From NCBI GenBank assembly GCA_032209605.1, contig JASFXZ010000057.1:186001-250000 (forward strand): a DNA stretch of 64,000 bases, given 5' to 3'. The notes under the pieces are model-generated. The model was given only the letters and a program-made list of their open reading frames with translations. It was not told the origin of the DNA and searched no databases. The translations under genes were made by a program, and so were the position numbers. Below are positions 35,387 to 45,900 of the stretch, piece after piece (position 1 is the stretch's first letter; every line of letters starts with the position of its first letter). This stretch comes from Mactromeris polynyma. Its lineage: Eukaryota > Mollusca > Bivalvia > Venerida > Mactridae.

Positions 35387-35574
35387 GGATTTGCTGAATT
35401 TGGAATTATTGGTCTATGATTTCTATTCTTAGGAAGGAAATGACACCGTCAACTTTCAGACACGCAGTTAGTTTTTTATAAACAACAAATACATGTCTTA
35501 GTTTTTAATCATCAACAAATCTGATCAAAGTCATTCCTGTAGCACATTCCAATTTAGAAAAAAATAGAGAGAAT

Positions 35575-36055
35575 AAGTTGCTAAAGGGAACGCCAGATAC
35601 ACGAGACAGTGCCTCCCCACACAGACCACCGGGAAACAATAATAACATAAAACATAAGGCAATTGAGGAGGTTCAATGGTACATACGTAGGGGAACAGGG
35701 GCGCAAGGTATTACATGGTCGACCATAAGGGATAACACAGGACGAGTCAAGACAGCTGGACTAAGTCCATTTTCACGGTTTTACTCTTTATTCAATCTCA
35801 ATATTAAGACCACCTCAATAAAAGGACCAGCTTTCAAGGGTCCCAAGGATGGTCGTCTTATTTTGAGGTTTTACTGTATCGACTAATAATGGCGAAATAA
35901 AATATGCTGAGAGACCGCAGTATGGTTCTGTCTTCAAAATTCTGTGGAATTGAATACAACTAAAGAGACATTAAGTTGCTACAGGGAACGCCATATACAC
36001 AAGACAATGCCTTCCCACACAGATTCCCGGAAAAAAAGTCCACAAAACATAATGT
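35575..36055 (+). repeat. Diverged direct repeats flanking a pogo-like MITE
   Basis: Copies at about 35575-35660 and 35970-36055 share 'aagttgct(a)agggaacgcca' and 'gccT(c/t)cccacacaga'. Between them is a left-truncated copy of the AATAAGACCACC MITE (about 35752-35876) ending ttttgaggttttactg-TA. Confidence 0.6.
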
Positions 36056-36737
36056 GATAGGGAATTAACAGTTACTATTTTGTACAATATAAACCAAGTT
36101 TCTGTCAACATAACATTATATCTATTGGTAACAAACTACACTAAAGCTATGTCACATAAATTCCTGTGCTGTCTGTCCGCCCTGTATTTTATAGATGTAA
36201 CGTCTGTTTTCAAGAATTTAAAAGCAAAATTCTGCCACGCCTTCTTTTCAAAAGAAACGTCGCTAATAAAGCAATAAATACATCATCGTCCAACTATTTG
36301 TTCATTCACTTATTGTTAGTTTACCGCAAATATAAGCATGTGTCATGTATCTACGTCAATTGGTCCACCACGGAGATATCTGAATTGTGCTCATACAATC
36401 ACATGTTCTACAGGTGGCTCACTAGTATATATAGACAGGGGTCAATATGGAATTTTCAACGTCACATTGATACTTATCTTCAATCATCCTTGTAGATAAG
36501 CGCATGTGTGTGACAATGCAGCTCACTCCGCATACCATAGGACCACCATGGAAATAAGAGTCTACTCTTTTTTGTACTATCCTAGGTGTCGGTGTGTACG
36601 GCAAGGATATTATGTACATGTAATAACTATTATTTTAATACTGTTGCGTGTTTTAAGGATCCATGTATCATGTACTCCACTACCAAAATAAATAGTATTA
36701 CTAGTATTGCCTTGTCCTTCAAATCGTCGCCTGTGTG

Positions 36738-37379
36738 CCACCCCGCCATACCTCCACCCCGCCATACCTCCACCCCGCCATACCTCCACCACGCCATACC
36801 TCCACCACGCCATACCTCCACCACGCCATACCTCCACACCGCCATACCTCCACCCCACCATACCTCCACCCCACCATACCTCCACCACACCATACCTCCA
36901 CCCCACCATACCTCCACCCCACCATACCTCCACCCCACCATACCTCCACCCCACCATACCTCCACCACGCCATACCTCCACCCCGCCATACCTCCACCCC
37001 GACATACCTCCACCCCACCATACCTCCACCACGCCATACCTCCACCCCACCATACCTCCACCCCAACATACCTCCACCCCACCATACCTCCACCACACCA
37101 TACCTCCACCCCACCATACCTCCACCCCACCATACCTCCACCCCACCATACCTCCACCACGCCATACCTCCACCCCGCCATACCTCCACCACGCCATACC
37201 TCCACCCCACCATACCTCCACCACGCCATACCTCCACCACGCCATACCTCCACCACGCCATACCTCCACCACGCCATACCTCCACCCCGCCATACCTCCA
37301 CCCCCGCCATACCTCCACCCCGCCATACCTCCACCCCGCCATACCTCTATCCCACCATACCTCCACCCCGCCATACCTC
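36738..37379 (+). repeat. 16-bp minisatellite, about 40 units
   Basis: The unit is catacctccaccccgc, with positions varying between ccccgc, ccacgc, ccccac and ccacac. The unit length of 16 is not a multiple of 3, so every frame cycles through the same 16-residue pattern and all six frames stay open. One unit near 37300 carries an extra C. These ORFs are not genes. Confidence 0.95.
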
Positions 37380-38341
37380 AAGTTAGGTCAGTTTGGTGTT
37401 TGTGTACCTTTTTTCGTCTCGTCTAGATCCGTCATAATTGTCTCACTGTTTCCTTAACACACGTTTATTACTTATGCAGATCACATTACCCCGGAGTTTC
37501 AAGAGAAAATATAAAAACTATGGATGGGAATATTCGATTGTTTTGCTAACCGGTTAACCGAAAATTCTATCGAACGGTTAAATGAAATTGTGTGCACAAA
37601 TGATACATATACATATGTGCCTAGATACAAATGTATGTATAATTGTATATACACATGCCAACTGTTTCTCACACGTAATCGAATATGCATTTCAATGAGT
37701 CGTTTATGTAAATGTTGTTGAAAGTAAGGCAAATAACTGACATCTGCCAATTTAAATATGCCAGCTGTAACTAATACATAATCGATTATTCCTTCTTAAT
37801 AAGTAGTTCATGTAAATTAATTTTTATTGAGTATACTAACAGATACAGTTATGATACATGTCATATGTAAATGTGTTTTGTGTTCAAAGACAATACTACG
37901 ACATGCTATTACATTTTAAATTTTTTTAAAAACTGACAGAAATGTATTCTTAATGAAATACTCATTTTTTTCTTTTTATATGGTCAAATGAACTTGGCAA
38001 TTAAAGTTAATTAGTAAGCATGCATTAGCTTAATTTGAATATATCCAACGTATACTTAATCAACTATATGTGACAGGGCATAAAGATGTCAAAATGAGAT
38101 TAACCCGTTAATCGGTTAGCCGCTGCCATCCCTGACATTAAAAACCAATTACAAAATATAGCATAATTGGCACAATTGTTGAGTTATGAAATTATGGTGA
38201 CAAATGGTGGCCATAAGTATACACAGACATTTGATCTGATATTTAGACACCTTTCTAGTTATTTTGTGCTTACATAATAAATTTTAATATCCTTTCCGAT
38301 TGGCGGTCCCTCCCTCTGGGCCTGTCGGGAATTTAAAGTAG

Positions 38342-38694
38342 GGACAACAGACAAGTCAACAGTACATCTTCCTATGTGCCCCCCGGGGACCACAGACTAG
38401 TCAACAGTACATCTTCCTATGTGCCCCCCGGGGGACCACATACTAGTCAACAGTACATCTTCCTATGTACCCCCGGGGGACCACAGACTAGTCAACAGTA
38501 CATCTTCCTATGTGCCCCCGGGGGACCACAGACTAGTCAACAGTACTTCTTCCTATGTGCCCCCCGGGGGACCACAGACTAGTCAACAGTACATCTTCCT
38601 ATGTGCACCCCGGGGGACCACAGACTAGTCAACAGTACTTCTTCCTATGTGCCCCCCGGGGGACCACAGACTAGTCAACAGTACATCTTCCTAC
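38342..38694 (+). repeat. 45-bp tandem repeat, 8 units, with CCCCCGGGGG palindromes
   Basis: The unit is gggaccacagactagtcaac, then agtacatcttcctatgtg and a run of C and G. Unit junctions form CCCCCGGGGG, a perfect self-complement. The short C/G runs vary by one or two bases, consistent with slippage. Confidence 0.92.
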
Positions 38695-40059
38695 TATTTT
38701 TGTGTACTTTCATTTTCTCGGGCATGTAGCGCTGTGTCTTCAAACAGACCAATTCTACCGCGTACACGTATAATTTTCATGGCACCAATTTATGCAAATT
38801 GACGAAAAATATTAACAAACCGATCACAAGTCAATTAATAATTAACTACTTCATCCTGTCATTAATTGTTCGATAAAATCAAATATGCTTCAATTTAATT
38901 ATCATAATATAAACCTAATAAAACTACAACAACAGCACGAACTTTACAATGTATTAAATTGAATTCATAACTGTTTACTTCATATCGCATGACTAGTGAT
39001 ATTAATAATTGACCAAACAATCGTTTAAAATGACGATCATTAAGTCTAGATGTGGCAATATTACACCACCTGACATCACTTTATCTTAACACCGCAATTC
39101 TCCGTGGTTATTGACTTAAATAAACACATCTCTCTCAATCCATAACTAGAAAACCACACTTATCAATGTATGGTTTTACGACTGGTGTGAATTTATGGTG
39201 TAATGTTCTACCATGATAGAGCCGGGTGTTTTGTCACTTAACGGGTACTGTAAAACACCCAGAAAAGTTTCTAGTGACAATACCACACAGTTTCAATTAT
39301 ATTAAAATATTTATCTACCACTGAAGCAAAGCCCTCATAAACGGAAATGACTGAATCGATTTGCATATTGATAAATTGCGTACCAAATGATCACTCTACA
39401 AAACTGTTGGTGGGCGCTTAGAGGAGGTATATACGACATTTGGCAGAGTAGTACTGCTTTTTGGCCGGAGTAATGTGGTGACTGTTACTTTGAGGTAACC
39501 AACGAGACGCATGAAGAGTGGCTGTTAATATAGCGGTAACCTTTGGCAGCATTTCTACAGTATTGCATCAGACGTAATGGAATATGCACTTTCATTCTTA
39601 TCTGGAGGTTCGACAAAGTAACTAGACAGACCAAGATATATCTCTTGTACACAATGCTGCTTCTGCTCCTACTACACGGTACAACGATGACCTTCGTGCA
39701 AGTAAATCCGATTTGTTCGGTTCGGAGATTGTACGGTACGGGAATTACATACAACCAACCGTATTCAAAGAAGAGACTGAAGAAAATGCGTGGACTGTTT
39801 AACATCGTTCGTATTCGTTATATAACGCATACATAGGAAAATATAACGGACTGGAAGAGCAAATACTTATTAGTATTGATAAATATAGAGATGACAAGCC
39901 AATGGTGGCACGCTTGTTCCAATTAGCTATGCTTTATATACGCTGTGCGTATGATAACGTATGTAGGACTACCAATTTATTTATGTTTAATTGTGATGAA
40001 AAATATCTTGCTCATTTGCATCAATACCGAGTCCATCTTATGGAAGGACTGGTGATATT

Positions 40060-40255
40060 GGGCCCGTTTTATCAATATTCGTACGAACTAGCGTTCGTAA
40101 GATTCGAAATGTTCGTAAGAATGTTCTTACGAAAATACTTACGACCGTTTTATCAAGGCATTCTTACGAAAATACTTACGACCGTTTTATAAACGCGTTC
40201 GTACGTATGAGAACGATTTTACGAATAAGAATATTCGTACGCAAATGCTCTTCAA
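40060..40255. mobile_element. Palindrome-rich MITE-like element (cgttcgtacg/cttacga motifs)
   Basis: It contains many copies of 'cttacga' and its inverse 'tcgtaag', a 32-bp direct repeat (ttcttacgaaaatacttacg plus accgttttat) at about 40123 and 40158, and terminal-like gggcccgttttat. The boundaries are uncertain, and two nested copies are possible. Confidence 0.5.
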
Positions 40256-40337
40256 TTGGAGGTAGAAAACAACGTAGTTCGCGCCATCTGTCATCTGTTG
40301 TCCTCTTCAACACGTTTGCATATTGCATAGAATTATC

Positions 40338-40437
40338 ATGACTGACGCGGCGGAAACAAAAACAAACTGCAGACAACCAAACTGGTCGGAGGAGGAGAAG
40401 CAGGCGTTAGTGGAATGTTGTTATGAAAAGCTTGTAT
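40338..40437 (+). pseudogene. MYB/SANT-like DNA-binding fragment
   Basis: An ATG-initiated stretch of 33 codons reads MTDAAETKTNCRQPNWSEEE followed by KQALVECCYEKLV, then TGA at 40435-40437. The R-x-P-N-W-(S/T)-E-E-E start is typical of the MYB/SANT-like proteins encoded by Harbinger transposons and their domesticated relatives. It is either a truncated gene or the first exon of one I cannot complete. Confidence 0.4.
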
Positions 40438-40828
40438 GAAATGAATGGCATGTTTTGGGTGGCTGTAACTGCACAGTAAGTAGTTTTAATTTGTTAATTA
40501 AATTATTCATATAGCCAAAGACCTAAATACCGTGTTTAGGTCTTTGATATAGCAGACGTTTATCATTTACAAGTAAGACAGGCTACCCGCCTGTTAATGG
40601 ACTTGTAGATACACAGATTTGCGCTAAGGTAAACGAATGCCTAACCACTGCGAGTCATAGGTCCCAGTTATATTACTGAATCCAGAGCTACTGGTCCCAA
40701 GGGGATCGTCGTGATGATTGCTTCGACTTTGCAATATGTAAATCTATATACAATTGTTATGACGGTTATGCCAGTAAATAATCACAAATGAACTTTTATT
40801 AAGACTAAAGTAGATCAATATGAATGTG

Positions 40829-40890
40829 GTGTTCGAACCCTCGACCCCAGAAATTCTAGTATAGCACTCTACCAAATGAACTAACTGGGC
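40829..40890 (-). repeat. tRNA-like segment (SINE head or tRNA pseudogene)
   Basis: The minus strand reads GCCCAGTTAGTTCATTTGGT (A box) and GAGGGTTCGAACACC (B box), spaced as in a tRNA. The anticodon stem does not pair well and the 3' acceptor half is lost, so it is not a functional tRNA. Confidence 0.55.
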
Positions 40891-42360
40891 GTCTGATTAA
40901 CTTTTTTTTTTCATTTGTAAAATAAATGCATACTTCTTATACATTTCAGCCGCTACATGTTCCAACACCAACAATGCACAGGCGGGCAAAAGGAAGCGTA
41001 AATGTATGTTGGGTTTACTGCTGCTCTATAGTTATTTGTATTAATTTTTAGTAATTATCCACAATTTGCAGTCCATTTAGTTAAATAAAAGGTTCATATT
41101 GGTATAAGGATTAAAAAACTAGAACAAAATTTGTTGACAGAACAAAGTTATATTTTAACAAAATGCAAATGGTTTCATAAACCATACTTATTTCTCTGTC
41201 AATCGGTATTTATTTTGTGAAAATATTTAAAGAGGAAAATGGACTTTTTTACACTTTTTTTTACACGATTATACAAGCTGTAAATTAACAATTAGTGCGA
41301 TTTTAGGGTCGAATTTGGGGGAAATGTGACTTTTTATAGAATAGCATTGAAATAAAATATTGGTGTGGTTCATTATAGGGTGACAATAGATCGACCTTTA
41401 TTCTGTAAAGGTGTGAACTTTAAAACAGTATAATTCGATTACAATGAATATATTTTTATATGATATTGTTGAACAGAACAGAACTTTTATTTTCAAACAC
41501 AGATTGCAAAACAATATGTTTTGCAATAACATGTGGACAAAAGGTAATAATAAACGTATATACAGTGACGGGCGTAAACACAAGGATTTGGAGGTGGGGA
41601 TGGTGATCACACTTTATAAACATTCAGTCGAACATATTGACCTGATCTTGACCTTTTTTTTAAATGAGCAATTTCTTTAAGTTTCTGTTACATTATCAGA
41701 CCCCTTCTCCTTTTGACCCGGTCAAATCCGAAACAATATTAATATATTCAAACATGTGAAAATAGAGGTCACCATGATCAGATTAATTAATCCTACGAAT
41801 AAAATCAATATAACATTAGTTAATAATTAGGTATGGCATCAGCGCAATGCACCAATATACACATGTATCACTAATACATTACTCTGTTGTCATATCTAAT
41901 CACATAAATAAGTTTCAAGTTTAAGTGGAAGACATCAGGAGGCAATTATCAGTTCAGAGACATTACGACAAAGGATAACAACAGATACAAATAAACAGTA
42001 GCACGAACAAACATCAGGTAATATTTACAAATATAGTATTTGCCCTGGATATGGATATTGACATAATAACCAGGTCGCACGGACTGCACGCATTTGTGTC
42101 AACGGTCTAGACAGATATGGATTAATATGCATCGTGCTTAGGATTTTGGAGTAGTTTACAGGTTGGCAAAGGTGAGTCTTAGTTTGTACAAGTACACAAA
42201 TTTAGAAATTCTTAGTAAGAAGATAGTTTGTTTTCTGAGATAAATATAATTGACAATTATGTCATATCATTCATACTTGTCTAGTAGTTGAACATTATAT
42301 ATATAATAGGAGTGTATATTGATACAAATACAACATGGATTTATAAAAATAAATTTCATT

Positions 42361-43660
42361 TTAATTTCTAGCAAAGTGACGCATGCGTTTCTTTACAAAA
42401 TAGCTTAATTTAATCAGCAGTGTAGTGTCATTCGTTGATAAAAGTTGGTTAAATTTAAGTACATTTGGTCGATGAAAGTAATTCGTCGGTAAATATTGTT
42501 TCCTTATTTCATTAAAGAATGGGCATGTGAGGAGATAATGTAATTCGTCACCAAGGTCATTGGAGGAACAGAGTGGACATTTTCTTAGATTATGTGGTTT
42601 ATGGTTAGGTGTCCATCTACCAACTTCAATGGGAAACCTGTGATTCCCTGTTCGGAAATGAAACATAGAAACTCTCTGGGTAGGTGTAAGTTTTGTCAGG
42701 TAGTTTTCAAGAGATATATTTTCTTTGAATAAACTATACATTTGTCCTTTGGATGATGAGTCAAGATGTGATCTCCAAGTTTGGATAAACTGATCAGTTA
42801 ATACATGCTTTACTAATGTATCAATGTTGGCATTTGCGTAGGGTTGATTTATCCATACATAAGAATGTCCAGTGGTGTCTAAGATCGTTTTGATATGTTT
42901 TAACCATTTAAAATTATGAGTTGATTGGTACATAGAATGGTAGCAAAGATATGATATTTTCAATTTATTTTGCGTAAGAATAATTTTACTCCAAAATTTT
43001 ACCATGCGCGACTTAATAATAACTTCTATAGGATAACGGCCAAACTCGGCGTATAGCATGTACCTCGGGGTGCTTTTCTTTGATTTAGATATTGCTCTTA
43101 GGAAATTGCAATGTACCTGCTCGATTATATCCAAGTTTTCATAACCAAAAACTTCACTTCCATACGTTAAAATTGGTAATATAGTGTGATCAAATAATTT
43201 TAATTGTAGGTCGATGGGAAGACAAAGATTGTTTATTCTGGCGAAGAGTTGGTACATTACCTTATTAGCTTGTGTAGCTAGATGTTTTCTGCATGTTAAG
43301 AAACTACCTGAAGATGAGAAGTAGACTCCAAGGTATTTGTATTCTTTGACTATTTCAATAATTGAACCGTTGATAGTAAAGCTGTATTTATCAGGTCGAT
43401 TCGTTCCAAAAATGATAATTTTTGTTTTAGAGTAGTTAATGTTCAGTCTCCAAGTATTGCAATATAAATGAAAGTCGTTAAGGACTATTTGGAAGTTCTG
43501 TTCATTATCTGAAAATAGCACCGTATCATCAGCGTAGAGTAAAACTAATAATTTCAAAAAATGTATGGTATCTTGAGTATTGATGTTTATTTGTATACCG
43601 TCATTGCTAGGTGAATTAAACTCTTCCAAGTCATTCAAATGTTTAACTTCATATTTAAAA
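42361..43660 (-). mobile_element. LINE (non-LTR retrotransposon) reverse transcriptase fragment, 5'-truncated, open frame
   Basis: About 430 codons are uninterrupted from about 43660 down to TAA at the low end. Motifs in order: NDLEEF, the catalytic LLYADDTVLFSDN, NYSKTKIIIFG, YKYLGVYFSSSGSF, PILTYGSEVFGYE, and a C-terminal C-P-L-C...ELHYLLTCPFF zinc-like box. The endonuclease and the first RT motifs are absent. Loss at the 5' end is usual for LINEs that stop reverse transcription early. The lack of stops and frameshifts implies recent insertion. Confidence 0.9.
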
Positions 43661-44089
43661 GTGAAAAATATGATATTAATGCTATTAATGTTGTAAAATA
43701 CAGATGTCACAATTATTTAGACAAACAGCCTGCATAACTTATATGAAATAAATATCAAAGTATTATGTTTGACATTTGATAGTTTTATATCGTTTTTCTG
43801 CAAGATAGATCATTCCATGAATAATATACATTTGATACTTATTCACTTCAATATATGACAGATTAGCTTGATTTGTGTGTAAAAAATGATAAAACTTATC
43901 ATTTATGTCTTCGGTAATATCTCAAAAATTAATGCGTCCAGATATTATTCCTAAATCATATAGACTAGTCAGGATCCGATTATAGTGCCCAAAACCTGCT
44001 TTTGAATAGAATGATTATTTGCAAAACATTAAACAAATAATAAAATAGGCGCAGAGTACCCGCATTGTAACACAAGTTACTCACGTGCT

Positions 44090-45900
44090 ATGTTGCATAA
44101 TTTTAAAGTAAATGCATGGCATTTTGAAAATACACCGTACTATGTGGATATCTTTTCATGTTTTATGGACGGTAACGTCGCGAACCCCCCCCCCCCCACA
44201 TTTAATTGCAGCTATGTTTAAAATCATTTGATATGTTGAATGATTCATTGAAAGATATTTTCAAAGTTCTATAATGAACAAACAAATTTTATAATGATAA
44301 TTTACATATAGATAGCATGAATTTTGCATATCACACTGCACATCTTCTATGCATGAAAGGAGCACAAAAATGTTAGTCTCATATAACTTATAAATTCAAT
44401 TTTCAATGACTCGGCGAAGATTGGATTTGGAAGTCTTGACTGTACATTAAATCTGGTGTTGAAATGTAGTGGTTTTAAGAAAACATATCATATAGAAGAG
44501 ATGTTCTGGTAGTATACAAGAGGAAATCGACCATAAATCAATGTATTGCATTTAAAGAGCTAAAAGAATAGTAACATTAAGACCTGACCAGTGGATATAA
44601 TGTTATATTAGGAATAGAAAAAGGTCACTCCACAGCAGACTGGGGGGGGGAGAGCGAGTGTGATAAAAGCTGGTCCCCTGTTGTGCTCCTCGGCCTTGAT
44701 GCCGTCTACATCAGACAGGCGCTTTCAGTTGTTTTATCATGTTCAAATCGTCTGTAAAACACAGAGTATTGAGCATCTGTGGTGGTGTTGTTTTAGTAGT
44801 AAATAATTTTAAACAATTCAATAAATGGAAGGCAATGTAATACTTGGGCCTAAAATTTTGCAAAATAAAATAATTTAGTTTTTCTAGAACAAGCCTACTT
44901 GCATATTTTCACATTTTCCTTATTAGAATTGCATTTCAAAATGCTCAAATCTTTAAATTACATTTTCCTCATTGTATAAAGAATATGCATTCAAACATAA
45001 ACCATAAGGGTTTTCTTCGTATTTCGAATACGATCGCATTACCTGCGACGAAACGTTATACCTGCATGCATTCTTTATTTCAACACTACCGAGTCATAAA
45101 GACAATCAAACAATTCAACAGATTGAGTAATAAGAAACCATCATAATTGTAGTCCTTTTATACAAGCAAATTTTGCAGTGTGATATGCAAAATACATACT
45201 GGCTTAAATGTTGGTTGGTATTTGAATTCATCAATCGCTCTAACCTTGAATCTACCATAAAATCACGAATTATGATAATTTATCATCAGTTTCTTTATTT
45301 TTAAAGGTAAATTTATTGGTCTTTTTTAAATTTGCTTAGTCATAAACATGAGAAAATGCCTACATACAGTTTGTACACATGTTCCAAAAAAACACAAATA
45401 CACGAGTCCGATACAGGAGTTTCTATCACGACGTACGTGCCGTGTTAGCGCTTGCATATAGGAAATATCTGTTTCGCAATTCCGGAAAACTTCTAAGAAA
45501 AGTTATAATGCAGTATTCTTGAATATATCTGTATGAAGGCATTAACGTGCCCTTTTCAATATTATTTCCTAGTGTGATTTGATAATAAAGAAGACTATCT
45601 ACCTTTAACCGTTTAATTGATATAGGCGTTGCAAGTCACAAATTACTTGAATACACAACTACATCCAGTTATGAATGTTAATCATCATCATAAACTTTTA
45701 TTTACCAGTATTCCTTATAGAAATTCGAAAAATGTTCCGATTCTTTAGAATTAGCACCGCTAATTATGGGTATGTAGCGACATTACCGTTCATAAAACCT
45801 GACAAGTCATACGGTATACGGACAAAATCCCCTCCCGACAAAAGCCCCTTTAGACTAAGCTCATTTTGCACAAGGCGGACTAAATCCCCTCGCATGGTTA
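44090..45900. mobile_element. Degenerate relative of the 52.6-54.9 kb inverted-repeat element
   Basis: 44095-44210 matches the left arm of the later element (minus sense, 'cattttgaaaatacac' and 'ggtaacgtcgcga'). 44540-44643 matches its centre, including the first half of the hairpin (gaatagaaaaaggtcactcc). 45455-45860 matches the right arm in plus sense (ggaaatatctgtttcgcaat...acctttaaccgtttaattga). The parts are rearranged relative to the later copy. Confidence 0.65.

Larger units (their letters stand above)
33268..36737. other. Non-coding region with local duplications
   Basis: The upstream flank of copy B is followed by AT-rich sequence without a supportable gene. Visible structures are a 60-bp direct duplication at 35245-35386, a diverged 90-bp duplication at 35575-35660 and 35970-36055, and a MITE between them. 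Confidence 0.55.
37380..42360. other. Non-coding region with arrays and MITE-like palindromes
   Basis: It contains the 45-bp array at 38342-38694, a palindrome-rich element at 40060-40255, a MYB/SANT-like fragment at 40338-40437 and a tRNA-like segment at 40829-40890. The rest shows nothing I can support. Confidence 0.55.

Noticed and set aside
36586..37457. Proline/histidine-rich and glycine/tryptophan-rich ORFs of 220-266 codons on both strands
   Set aside because: All arise from the 16-bp minisatellite, which is stop-free in every frame. There is no conserved domain and no non-repeat coding flank.
39485..40192. Overlapping ORFs of about 100 codons at 39.5-40.2 kb
   Set aside because: They occur on both strands with no splice-site context and no recognisable motif, at a level expected by chance for this base composition.
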